Source: Lysinibacillus pinottii (lineage in GTDB: Bacteria; Bacillota; Bacilli; Bacillales_A; Planococcaceae). From it: a DNA stretch of 64,000 nt. The position numbers and the translations under genes are program-made. Location of the stretch: the NCBI RefSeq assembly GCF_024753545.1, contig NZ_JANTOO010000008.1, positions 1 through 64,000 on the forward strand, written 5' to 3'. The notes below the pieces were generated by a model. It saw only the letters and a program-made list of their open reading frames with translations, did not search any database and was not told the DNA's origin. Of the stretch, positions 43,816 through 51,876 are shown one piece after another. Each line of letters begins with the position of its first letter. Within the stretch, counting starts at the first letter, position 1.

Positions 43816-44862
43816 TTAATCTCCTTCACCGAAAGAATAATTGTTACGACGGAGCAACCAAATGAAAAATGGTCCCCCACAGAAAGCTGTAATAATACCG
43901 ATTGGCATCTCCTGTGGGGCAATTATAATGCGAGCTAAAGCATCTGCCCAGACTAAGAATATCCCTCCTAATAAAGCACTGACCGGTATTACATATTTAT
44001 AGTTAGAACCGACAATTAACCGTACTATATGCGGAATAATTAATCCCACAAATCCGATAGAACCACTGACTGCTACAAGTACCCCCGTTAAAAGAGAGAC
44101 AAGTAATATGAGCTGTATGCGAAATTGTTGAAGATTGACTCCTAATGTTACAGCAGCCTCTTCCCCAAGTAATAGCAAATTTAAATTTCGATAAAATAGC
44201 CATAAAAGGGCAAACACTATGAAAAAGATGGAAGCTGGAATAATAATATTACTCCATTTAGCTCCAGCTAAGCTTCCTAACATCCAAAACATAACGGCCT
44301 TTAATGCACCCTCTTGCTTTGACATCATTAATATAAAATTAGAAATGGCTGTTAATATAAAGGAAACTGCCATTCCTGCCAATAGTAAGCGAAAAATCGA
44401 GACCCTGCCACCTACGCGCGATAAGAAAAACACTAACCCAATCGCAAGCAAAGACCCTATAAAAGCTGATACAGAAAGTGCGTAAATACCTAAAAATGAA
44501 AAAGCACCTAAAATAATTACTGAAGTTGCTCCAACTGCTGCTCCTGAAGAAATTCCTAATATGTACGGGTCTGCAATGGAATTTCTTACAAGTGCCTGAA
44601 TTGCTGCCCCTGCAATGGCTAAACCCGCTCCAACAATAGCCGCAAGGATGACACGGGGTACTCTTATTTGCCATATAATAATTTCCTGTGAGCGACTCCA
44701 ATCCTGCTCTATTGTTTGTTGTATAAAGGGTAATTTTGAAAGAATTACTTTCCATACATATAATGGCGTCACAGAAACAGATCCTACCATCACAGCAAAT
44801 GTCATGGATACGATTAATACTAAAAGAAGCACTAAAGAAAATAACATAAATTTTTTATTCAT
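43816..44862 (-). CDS. btuC: Cobalamin-type FecCD permease
   Basis: This 348-residue permease has about ten membrane helices. The FecCD signatures RVPRVILAAIVGAGLAIAGAAIQALVRNSIADPYILGISSGAAVGA and GFVGLIIPHIVRLIVG are clear. It lies just after a cobalamin riboswitch and is followed by the ATPase gene. AGGAG precedes the ATG. Confidence 0.85.
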   Translation of the reverse strand: MNKKFMLFSLVLLLVLIVSMTFAVMVGSVSVTPLYVWKVILSKLPFIQQTIEQDWSRSQEIIIWQIRVPRVILAAIVGAGLAIAGAAIQALVRNSIADPYILGISSGAAVGATSVIILGAFSFLGIYALSVSAFIGSLLAIGLVFFLSRVGGRVSIFRLLLAGMAVSFILTAISNFILMMSKQEGALKAVMFWMLGSLAGAKWSNIIIPASIFFIVFALLWLFYRNLNLLLLGEEAAVTLGVNLQQFRIQLILLVSLLTGVLVAVSGSIGFVGLIIPHIVRLIVGSNYKYVIPVSALLGGIFLVWADALARIIIAPQEMPIGIITAFCGGPFFIWLLRRNNYSFGEGD

Positions 44863-44954
44863 TCATTAAACTCCTACTAAGATGATGAATGAAGCAATTA
44901 AATATACTTTCGCATGATTTTGGCCAGATCCTCTTACTTCAGTTAGCACTCAAT

Positions 44955-44996
44955 AAAAAAAGGGCATTTCGTGCAAAATATGCACAAAAATACCCT
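44955..44996 (-). terminator. Cobalamin riboswitch terminator
   Basis: On the minus strand GGG-ATTT-TGTGCA pairs with TGCACGAAATGCCC and ends in seven T bases. It lies between the cobalamin aptamer and btuC. Confidence 0.85.
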
Positions 44997-45064
44997 CGAA
45001 TAAACAAAGTCAGAAAATCCAGCTATTGTCCGTAATTGCTTGCATCCTCGTGGGCATTACAGGT

Positions 45065-45232
45065 ATTACTTATTGGCAGGTCTCCTGGCTTCGATTCATC
45101 ATCCTATAATTAGCCTTCCCATTTTAATAGTGGCAAATAAACATGATAGGACTCCTCGTTACAGTTGCGGGACAGCATCGGACTTCCACCGATTTCCCTT
45201 TTAAGCGACATTGTTTCAAATGTCACACCAAT
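45065..45232 (-). ncRNA. Cobalamin riboswitch
   Basis: The minus strand has the cobalamin aptamer landmarks in order: AAAGGGAAA, GGTG-x-AA-TCCG, GCTGTCCCGCAACTGTAA and the B12 box AAGCCAGGAGACCTGCC. It ends in a strong terminator ahead of btuCD. Adenosylcobalamin binding should turn the transporter off. Confidence 0.95.
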
Positions 45233-45339
45233 AGTATGTGAAGTTATAAAATTATGACGATTCTATCATACATTTTTATAGATACTTAGTCTACAAGGAA
45301 TTTCCAGCATACTTGAGTTAACAATGAACAAAAATTAAG

Positions 45340-45368
45340 TTGACACAAAAAACTTAGTTTTTTACACT
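45340..45368 (+). promoter_or_regulatory. bioY promoter
   Basis: TTGACA at 45340-45345, 17 bases, TACACT at 45363-45368, ahead of bioY. A short palindrome of ACTTA and TAAGT (45351-45378) overlaps it and may be an operator for a biotin regulator, not proven. Confidence 0.6.
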
Positions 45369-45401
45369 ATCGGTAAGTACTCTGAAATAAGAGGTGAAAT
45401 C

Positions 45402-45998
45402 ATGACAACAGCAACAAATCAAAGTCATCAAAAATTAAGAACTGTAGATATGGCATATATTGGATTATTTTCTACCCTTATGATGATCGGCGCCAATATA
45501 ACTTCCTTTGTACCCTTTATGACAGTGGGAGGAGTACCGATTACTCTCCAAACCCTTTTTGCCATTTTAGCAGGACTTATTTTGGGTAGTAGAAAGGGAG
45601 CGCTTGCCTGCACAGTTTATATGTGCATTGGATTAGCAGGAGCCCCTGTCTTTGCTCGCTTTGGTGGAGGCTTTAGTCAACTATTAAGCCCCACATTTGG
45701 ATTCATTATTACCTTTATTTTAGCAGCGTATATGGCTGGATTAATGGTAGAACGAAGTGGTACGAGAAAAAGCTATATTCTAGCGGCATTTTTGGCAACT
45801 GCTCTCAATTATTTAATAGGTACCAACTGGCTGTTTATTGCATACAAACTATGGGCCAGTGCGCCAGAGGGTTTTTCCTATAGATTAGCTTGGCTCTGGA
45901 TGATCCCCCCACTTCCAAAAGATATTATTTTAGCTATTTTCGCTGGTTTTTTAGCGTACCGACTGCAAAAAACATTGAAAATCTTACCCATTCAATAA
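45402..45998 (+). CDS. bioY: Biotin transporter BioY
   Basis: This 198-residue membrane protein is the substrate-capture (S) component of the ECF biotin transporter. It has about six helices and the BioY pattern, with VPITLQTLFAILAGLILGSRKGALA, VGLAGAPVFARFGGGFSQLLSPTFGF and a late DIILAI helix. No ECF ATPase or EcfT is adjacent, so it uses shared energising subunits. AGAGGTG precedes the ATG. Confidence 0.92.
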   Translation: MTTATNQSHQKLRTVDMAYIGLFSTLMMIGANITSFVPFMTVGGVPITLQTLFAILAGLILGSRKGALACTVYMCIGLAGAPVFARFGGGFSQLLSPTFGFIITFILAAYMAGLMVERSGTRKSYILAAFLATALNYLIGTNWLFIAYKLWASAPEGFSYRLAWLWMIPPLPKDIILAIFAGFLAYRLQKTLKILPIQ

Positions 45999-46009
45999 CG
46001 CTTACACCC

Positions 46010-46042
46010 ACTTCTTAAGTTAATGGACTAAAGAAGTTTTTT
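46010..46042 (+). terminator. Terminator after bioY
   Basis: ACTTCTT pairs with AAGAAGT and is followed by TTTTTT. Confidence 0.75.
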
Positions 46043-46114
46043 GTAATCGTTAATGTTCATCCTTTCTGCATATTTGTTTGTTACAGTAAGGGCAAATAGA
46101 AAGGAGAATCTCAT

Positions 46115-46699
46115 ATGACATTCAAACGAAGGTGGTCAGGTGGACTATTATTAGCAGTTGTTTTACTAACTTTATCAGCTTGTTCTGAAGATAAAACGGA
46201 GCCTTCATCAACTTCAAATAATACTCCAGAGTCGGAGCAACAAACAGAAATGGATCACTCCACGATGAACCATTCTAGCTCAGCAGAAGTACCAGCTACA
46301 TTAAAAAAGGCTGAAGATCCAACATTTCCGGTAGGAAGTACCGCTTTGATTAAAGATGGGCATATGGAAGGGATGAAAGGTGCTGAAGCGACAATTGTTG
46401 GTGCCTATAAAACTACAGCCTATATTATTTCTTATAATCCAACATCTGGTGGCGAACGTGTAGAGAATCATAAATGGATTATCCATGAGGAATTAATTGA
46501 TGTAGGAGAAGCGCCTTTATCCTCTGACACAGAGGTAAAAACGACTGCTACTCATATGGCAGGAATGAAAAACGCGACTGTCCGAATTGAAGAAGCTGTA
46601 CCAACCACTGTTTATATGGTTGATTATATTTCTACGACGAATGGTGAAACAGTGAAAAATCATAAATGGGTAACAGAAGATGAGTTAACAGCGCAATAA
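46115..46699 (+). CDS. YdhK-like lipoprotein with two DUF1541 repeats
   Basis: This 194-residue lipoprotein has lipobox LSAC, a Met/His-rich segment (TEMDHSTMNHSSS, residues about 48-60), and two tandem repeats of the form GSTALIKDGHMEGMKGAEATIVGAY.TTAYIISYNPTSGGERVENHKWI, at about 70-125 and 130-190. DUF1541 proteins are found near copper genes. With its histidine- and methionine-rich start it may bind copper. It is convergent with a two-component system that could control it. Confidence 0.88.
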   Translation: MTFKRRWSGGLLLAVVLLTLSACSEDKTEPSSTSNNTPESEQQTEMDHSTMNHSSSAEVPATLKKAEDPTFPVGSTALIKDGHMEGMKGAEATIVGAYKTTAYIISYNPTSGGERVENHKWIIHEELIDVGEAPLSSDTEVKTTATHMAGMKNATVRIEEAVPTTVYMVDYISTTNGETVKNHKWVTEDELTAQ

Positions 46700-46701
46700 T
46701 C

Positions 46702-46741
46702 CGAACAACCTCTCCCAATAGATTTGGCAGAGGTTGTTTTC
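46702..46741. terminator. Bidirectional terminator
   Basis: AACAACCTCT pairs with AGAGGTTGTT, between the lipoprotein gene and the response regulator gene, which are convergent. Confidence 0.75.
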
Positions 46742-46755
46742 TAGTTTTTATGTTC

Positions 46756-47442
46756 TCAAGGCTTTCGATCCGCAAACTTATGCCATTTATAGCCGATTCC
46801 CCAAACAGTTTGCAAATAATCATCAGCAGGAAAACCGCTTTTTCTTAATTTTTCACGTAAATTTCGGACATGGGAATCGATAGTGCGATCCTCAATGGAT
46901 ACATGATATCCCCAAACTGTATTAATAAGATGTTCCCTTGAAAATACTTTATTTTGATAATCTAGAAATAAGGACATCATGGAAAATTCTTTTGGTGTTA
47001 ATGGGATGGCTTCTTGTTGAAAATATAATTCAAAGGATTCTTTATCTAAGCGTAACCCCTCAAAGACAACGACTTTGTTTTCTACTTTGGTTCTCCTTAA
47101 TACAGCATGTATACGTGCTAATAGCTCTTCCTCATCGAAAGGTTTTAATATATAATCATCTGCCCCAATGTTTAATCCTTTTACAATATCCGAGTGCTCT
47201 CCTTTTGCCGTAAGCATGATGATAGGTACATGCCAAAACTTCCTGATTTCTTGGCACACTTGAAATCCATCCATCTCTGGCATCATAATATCCAAAAGAA
47301 CTAAATCAACATGCTCTTCCTCTAGATATATGAGCGCATCATGAATGGACGACATGGCTCTACAATGAAACACCGGCTCTAAATAAAGAGTCAATAAATC
47401 TAACATTCTTGGTTCATCGTCTATGCATAAAATGGTTTTCAT
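46756..47442 (-). CDS. OmpR family response regulator
   Basis: This 228-residue regulator has a receiver domain (D in LVLLDIMMPEMDGF, near 52; K in ILKPFDEEE) and a C-terminal winged helix (LTPKEFSMMSLFLDYQNKVFSREHLINTVWGYHVSIEDRTIDSHVRNLREKL). It overlaps the end of the kinase gene by 29 bp, so it is the second gene of the pair, which is the reverse of the usual regulator-kinase order. AGGAGTAGGAG precedes the ATG. The signal is unknown. Confidence 0.92.
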   Translation of the reverse strand: MKTILCIDDEPRMLDLLTLYLEPVFHCRAMSSIHDALIYLEEEHVDLVLLDIMMPEMDGFQVCQEIRKFWHVPIIMLTAKGEHSDIVKGLNIGADDYILKPFDEEELLARIHAVLRRTKVENKVVVFEGLRLDKESFELYFQQEAIPLTPKEFSMMSLFLDYQNKVFSREHLINTVWGYHVSIEDRTIDSHVRNLREKLRKSGFPADDYLQTVWGIGYKWHKFADRKP

Positions 47443-48814
47443 CCGCTCCTACTCCTTTAAACGATAATTCAAAAACAGTCCCTTTATTTAGTTCACTTTT
47501 AACCGTCACTTCTCCCCCATGGGCCTGTACGAGTTCCTTGACAATTGCAAGACCTAATCCAGAGCCACCTAAAGCACGACTTCTAGATTTTTCTACACGG
47601 TAAAAGCGCTCAAAAATAAACGGTAAATCTTTGTTGGGAATCCCTCTTCCTGTATCACGAATAATAATCGTTAAGACACCATTGACCTTCTTAACATTTA
47701 CCGTGGTAGTATCTCCCTGTCCGCAATAGGTCAATGCGTTATTTAATAGATTGATTATTATTTGCTCTAATCTTGCCTCATCTGCCCATAACGTTAAGCC
47801 GTTTTCACAGCATACCTCAAAGTGGATATCTTTTTCTTGAAAAGCAGGGCTTAATTTCCCCTTAATGCCAGTAAAAAAAGCCTGTAAATCTAGATTTTGT
47901 TTTTCAATTATAAAGGAGTTTTCATCCATTTTAGCTAGATCAAATAAATCCTTTATTAAACGAGAAAGTCTATTTGTCTCTTCCCGTATAATGGCTAAAT
48001 ATTTTTGTCGATCCTGCGCTGATAAATCACGTTTATAAAGAATATCGGTATAGCCTTTAATAAAGGTTATCGGTGTACGAAGCTCATGGGCAATACTAGA
48101 TAAAAACTCTTCGCGTTCCTGCCTTAAATGATTTAACTCATTGGATAGTAGCTGAATGGCATTCGATAAATCTCCAAGTTCATCTTTGCCATTTGTAGAA
48201 AGAGCGACAGTAAAATCCCCTTTACTCATTTTCAAAGTGGCCTCTTTCATCTGAATTAATGGTTCCGCAAGTTTTCTAGATAACACAATGATGACAGCAA
48301 TGGTTACTAAACCAGAGACAATGCCCACAATAAGAAAATGTTTATTTAAACGTTTCATTAAAGCATGGATTGAGTCTGTATTTTGAAACATAAAGACATA
48401 GCCAATCGTTGTCTGCTCTCTTTTCATTGGACTAATAGTAGCAATAGCTTTTACCTCTCGCCAGTTATCTTGTAGAATCTTTCCCTCGTATGGAATAGTC
48501 TCATCTATTTTCTTTATCAGCTCTTTGATTTCAGGATGTAGTTGCGAGGAGGCTAAAATGATCCCCTCAGCATCTGTCACCACTACATCTGTAGATTCTT
48601 CCGATTCCATCAGGACGACATGTGCTAATGTTTCGTTATTAAAGTTCTGTTCTAATATTGTGCGATGTGAGTTTCCTCTCGCTTGCAAACTTGCTAATTC
48701 TTCTTCGACTCTAGAATTAGTCAATGAGGCGTGTAAAAAAAACATCATAAATGTTTCAATACAAAATAATGTAATGAAAAAGATGATGCCTAGCTTTAGT
48801 GATAATTTTCTCAT
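47414..48814 (-). CDS. Membrane sensor histidine kinase
   Basis: This 466-residue kinase has two membrane helices (near 7-29 and 165-187) around an extracytoplasmic sensor of about 130 residues, a HAMP domain, HisKA (SSIAHELRTPITFIKGYTDILYKR) and HATPase_c (NNALTYCG, DTGRGIPNKDLPFIFERFYRVEKS, GSGLGLAIVKELVQAHGG). The sensor includes a PAS-like stretch (DVVVTDAEGIILAS). It is a standard EnvZ/OmpR-type kinase; its inducer cannot be read from the sequence. Its proximity to a copper-like lipoprotein hints at metal or redox stress, as a guess only. Confidence 0.92.
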   Translation of the reverse strand: MRKLSLKLGIIFFITLFCIETFMMFFLHASLTNSRVEEELASLQARGNSHRTILEQNFNNETLAHVVLMESEESTDVVVTDAEGIILASSQLHPEIKELIKKIDETIPYEGKILQDNWREVKAIATISPMKREQTTIGYVFMFQNTDSIHALMKRLNKHFLIVGIVSGLVTIAVIIVLSRKLAEPLIQMKEATLKMSKGDFTVALSTNGKDELGDLSNAIQLLSNELNHLRQEREEFLSSIAHELRTPITFIKGYTDILYKRDLSAQDRQKYLAIIREETNRLSRLIKDLFDLAKMDENSFIIEKQNLDLQAFFTGIKGKLSPAFQEKDIHFEVCCENGLTLWADEARLEQIIINLLNNALTYCGQGDTTTVNVKKVNGVLTIIIRDTGRGIPNKDLPFIFERFYRVEKSRSRALGGSGLGLAIVKELVQAHGGEVTVKSELNKGTVFELSFKGVGADENHFMHRR

Positions 48815-48898
48815 CTGTAACCACCATTTTAGAGTTTCTTACTAGTATATCGGCAAAATATGAAGATTTCATGCAGAAAAAAGCTCGATCCAAACAGA

Positions 48899-48936
48899 AA
48901 AAGACCCATAAGTATACTATAAACTTATGGGTTAGG
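48899..48936 (-). terminator. Terminator after the FMN reductase gene
   Basis: AACCCATAAGTTTATAG pairs with a matching arm ending CTTATGGGT, followed by CTTTTTC on the minus strand, just beyond the stop codon at 48944. Confidence 0.7.
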
Positions 48937-48943
48937 TTTTAAA

Positions 48944-49486
48944 TTAAATGTATTTTTTTGACCAGTTTAAGAAATTATCGATGACTACATCTAAGAATTT
49001 CACTGTACCCTCATCCGTCAAATTACCTTCTTCATCAAATTTAGTATGCACAGCACCGATATAAACATCATTACCACTTAGTAATGGTGAATTAATACCA
49101 GGTGAGAATAATATATCACGCAGATGTAATTGTGCTTTAACAGTACCTAAATTCCCCATAGATGCACCCATTATAATAGATGGCTTGCCAATCATTACTT
49201 TATCTACACGAGATAACCAGTCAATTGCATTAACCATCACACCTGGAACAGTTCCATTATATTCTGGTGTTATCCATAACACTGCATCTGCAGCCTTTAC
49301 TTTCGCTTTAAAATCAAGTACTGCTTGTGGTGCTTCATTTTCGATATCTTGGTTGTACATCGGTAAATCCTTCAGACTTAACACTTCTAGATCCAATTTC
49401 TCGGCATAACGTTTTTCAATAAATTGAGCTAATTGCATATTATAAGATTCTTTACGGATACTCCCTACGATGGCTACTACTTTCAC
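48944..49486 (-). CDS. NADPH-dependent FMN reductase (flavodoxin-like)
   Basis: This 180-residue flavoprotein has the NADPH_FMN_red pattern: VVAIVGSIRKESYNMQLA at the N-terminus, LWITPEYNGTVPGVMVNAIDWLSR and GASMGNLGTVKAQLHLRDIL. It is close to chromate/quinone/azo reductases of the YhdA type. The start is a GTG at 49486, since TAGGAGG lies 7 bases before it and the upstream ATG frame overlaps that site. It lies downstream of the MhqR-type genes and may belong to the same quinone response. Confidence 0.85.
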   Translation of the reverse strand: MKVVAIVGSIRKESYNMQLAQFIEKRYAEKLDLEVLSLKDLPMYNQDIENEAPQAVLDFKAKVKAADAVLWITPEYNGTVPGVMVNAIDWLSRVDKVMIGKPSIIMGASMGNLGTVKAQLHLRDILFSPGINSPLLSGNDVYIGAVHTKFDEEGNLTDEGTVKFLDVVIDNFLNWSKKYI

Positions 49487-49550
49487 GATGTTTCCTCCTA
49501 AATGTATATTATTCATAGTATTTATATAACTTTTGTAATTTTATACCACT

Positions 49551-50168
49551 TTAATAATAAGTGGCAAATTCTTCGACTGGCTTACGATAACCGCGTAAAC
49601 GACGACTGCTTTCTTTTTCTTTCCCAATAGTAATCATGAGAGCTATTTCTTGCTCTTCGGGCACATTGAAAAGCTCACGCATTTTTTGATTATCGAAGCC
49701 TATCATAGGACAAGTGTCCCATCCGCGATTTTTCGCTGCTAGCATAAATAACATTGCTGACAAAGATGCATTTCGAATCGCTTCTTCTTTCATAAATGCA
49801 TCGCCGCGATCTTCATAAAAGTGAGTATTCTCAGCAACTATTTCTTCTAACTCATATGTTGTGATAATCCCTAAGTCCACCATACCCTGACTTAGTTCAG
49901 CCGTGTTTTTATAAGCTTTTTTATCACCTAATACAAGAATGACCCCAGAAGCTGAATGTACTTTATATTGACCATATGCAGCTTCTCTTACTTTTTCCTT
50001 CATAGTCTCATCTAACACAACGATGTAATTGGCATGCTGTAAGTTAAAAGCTGACGGAGCAAGTTTAACATCCTCTAAAATTGGACGTATATCTTCCTCA
50101 GTCATTTTTACGTCCTTTAAAAAATTGTTCGCCGATCGACGCTTATCAATTAATTTGGAAAATTCCAT
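49551..50168 (-). CDS. mhqN: Nitroreductase family protein, MhqN-like
   Basis: This 205-residue FMN enzyme shows the nitroreductase pattern RRSANNFLKD at the N-terminus, APSAFNLQHANYIVV, and GWDTCPMIGFDNQKMRELFNVPEEQEIALMITIGKE. It follows an MhqO-like dioxygenase gene, the same arrangement as B. subtilis mhqN-mhqO, and likely detoxifies quinones or nitro compounds. It may share the MhqR operator of the upstream gene. Confidence 0.88.
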   Translation of the reverse strand: MEFSKLIDKRRSANNFLKDVKMTEEDIRPILEDVKLAPSAFNLQHANYIVVLDETMKEKVREAAYGQYKVHSASGVILVLGDKKAYKNTAELSQGMVDLGIITTYELEEIVAENTHFYEDRGDAFMKEEAIRNASLSAMLFMLAAKNRGWDTCPMIGFDNQKMRELFNVPEEQEIALMITIGKEKESSRRLRGYRKPVEEFATYY

Positions 50169-50236
50169 TCATTAAACCCCCAATCCAATATGTAACCATT
50201 CAGTAGAGAAAAAATTGTCTACTGAATAAAATAATA

Positions 50237-51220
50237 TTACTCATATTCTTTATCGAACGTAATGGAACTTCTTACAGTATCTATAGGGCGAACAAGGCCT
50301 TCAATTTGGGTACGTTTTGGTTCTAGGAATGGTGGTAATGAAAGTTTTTCTCCTAAAGTTTCGTACGGCTCATCTCCCATAAATCCTGGGCCATCTGTTG
50401 CTAACTCAAATAAAATTTGTGGCGCTACACGTGCATATAATGATTCAAAGAAATGACGATTTACATAGCCAGATGTGTGGAAACCAAAGCTTTCAAAACG
50501 CGCAGTCCATTCATCTAATACTGCACGATCCTCTACACGGAAGGCTGCATGGTGAACAGTACCAAAACCTTGGCGCGCTACTGGTAACACAGTGTTGTGT
50601 TCTACAATCACTTGGGCTCCATTTCCACCCTCACCTACTTCAAATAGATGGAAGTCACCCTCCTCCCCAATCTCGGTAAACAGCATTACTTTTTCTAAAA
50701 CATCTTTAAAGTAATTGAAATTAGCTACGCGAATAAATACTGGTCCTAAACCTGTAATAGCATATTTAAGTGGAATAGGACCGACCTGCCAAGGCGTACC
50801 TGATGCAATTCCTGTATCATGCTCATCAGAAATAAGCTGATACTGCTGATCATCAAAATCCACGAATGATAATGTTTTTTTACCAAACTGCTCTTTAATA
50901 CCAGTATGCTTTACATGCAATCGATCAAAGCGCTTTTCCCAATATTCTAAGGAAGCATCTGTTGGCACACGGAAGGAAGTCTTTGAAATTTCGTTCGTAC
51001 CATGTACACCTTTTTGAATGTTAGGGAAATCAAAAAACGTCATATCTGTACCAGCACTACCTTTATCATCTGCAAAGAATAAATGATATGTTTGAATGTC
51101 ATCCTGATTTACTGTTTTCTTCACTAAACGCATTCCTAATACATAGGTAAAGAATTTATAGTTTTCTTCAGCACTGCTTGTAATAGCGGTTACGTGGTGT
51201 ACACCTTTTAAATGGTTCAT
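50237..51220 (-). CDS. mhqO: Ring-cleaving dioxygenase of the VOC superfamily, MhqO-like
   Basis: This 327-residue protein has two glyoxalase-fold modules (about 5-150 and 155-310), with metal-binding histidines in HHVTAITS and HHAAFRV and an acidic residue ahead of the C-terminus (FELATDGPGF). It matches MhqO/MhqA/MhqE-type enzymes that cleave catechols or hydroquinones. The paralogue identity (O, A or E) is not decided by sequence alone. The gene starts at 51220 behind a palindromic operator. Confidence 0.86.
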   Translation of the reverse strand: MNHLKGVHHVTAITSSAEENYKFFTYVLGMRLVKKTVNQDDIQTYHLFFADDKGSAGTDMTFFDFPNIQKGVHGTNEISKTSFRVPTDASLEYWEKRFDRLHVKHTGIKEQFGKKTLSFVDFDDQQYQLISDEHDTGIASGTPWQVGPIPLKYAITGLGPVFIRVANFNYFKDVLEKVMLFTEIGEEGDFHLFEVGEGGNGAQVIVEHNTVLPVARQGFGTVHHAAFRVEDRAVLDEWTARFESFGFHTSGYVNRHFFESLYARVAPQILFELATDGPGFMGDEPYETLGEKLSLPPFLEPKRTQIEGLVRPIDTVRSSITFDKEYE

Positions 51221-51236
51221 AAAATTCTCCTCCTAT

Positions 51237-51254
51237 TATCTCGAAATCGAGATA
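51237..51254. promoter_or_regulatory. MhqR-type operator upstream of the dioxygenase gene
   Basis: TATCTCGA-AA-TCGAGATA is a perfect palindrome matching the known MhqR operator pattern. It lies between the marR-type regulator and the dioxygenase gene. Confidence 0.85.
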
Positions 51255-51269
51255 TTTATTTAAATTTTT

Positions 51270-51704
51270 TTAATGTTCATTAGCATTTTTGCCAACCTTT
51301 TTAAGGGACAAAATCATTGTATCCAGCTCCTGAGGCTCCAATACTTCAAATATTTCATTTATTTTTTGTTCATGCTTAGGGAAAATCTCTTCCATTAAAA
51401 TTTGTCCCTCATGTGTAAGCAATACATAAGTGACACGTCGATCTCTAGGGCAAGATTTGCGATATACATAGCCTTTTTGTTCAAGCTTATCAATTACATA
51501 CGTAATACTACTGCTAGCAATTAATATTCTTTTGCCGATTACTTGAATGGGCTGCTCGCCACGATGATACAGAAATTCAAGGACTGAAAATTCGGTTTGA
51601 TTTAAGTCAAATTGAAGTAAATCCCTTTTTGTTGCTTCCTGAATCGTTTGATATGCTCGGAACAAGACCGTAAATGCTTTTAAGTTACGATTGTCTTCCT
51701 TCAT
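51270..51704 (-). CDS. mhqR: MarR family repressor, MhqR-like
   Basis: This 144-residue winged-helix regulator has the MarR layout, with helix-turn-helix QVIGKRILIASSSITYVIDKLEQKGYVYRKSCPRDRRVTYVLLTHEGQ. It precedes a dioxygenase-nitroreductase cluster with MhqR-type palindromes at both its own promoter and that of the next gene, so it most likely represses the cluster until quinones or catechols inactivate it. A cysteine is present in KSCPRDRR. Confidence 0.9.
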   Translation of the reverse strand: MKEDNRNLKAFTVLFRAYQTIQEATKRDLLQFDLNQTEFSVLEFLYHRGEQPIQVIGKRILIASSSITYVIDKLEQKGYVYRKSCPRDRRVTYVLLTHEGQILMEEIFPKHEQKINEIFEVLEPQELDTMILSLKKVGKNANEH

Positions 51705-51733
51705 ACGACTCCCTCACTTATTTCGAATTTAAT

Positions 51734-51751
51734 TATCTTTAATTCGAGATA
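51734..51751. promoter_or_regulatory. MhqR-type operator in the mhqR promoter
   Basis: TATCTTTAATTCGAGATA keeps one full arm and half of the other arm of the MhqR palindrome. It lies about 30 bp upstream of mhqR, in the divergent region before katE, suggesting autoregulation. Confidence 0.65.
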
Positions 51752-51876
51752 ATAATAACATATCCATTTTTAATCAGCAATCATTTTGTTTCGTATTTTA
51801 ATTGTGAGCTGAAAATGTTTGTGAACATCCTCTGCGGGTAGAAGGTAGTTGTAACTTATAAAGGAGGATTCTATAA

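Noticed and set aside
45301..45402. BirA operator before bioY
   Set aside because: Only loose GTTAAC and GTTGAC half-sites in direct orientation were seen, not the expected inverted repeat; only a promoter is reported.
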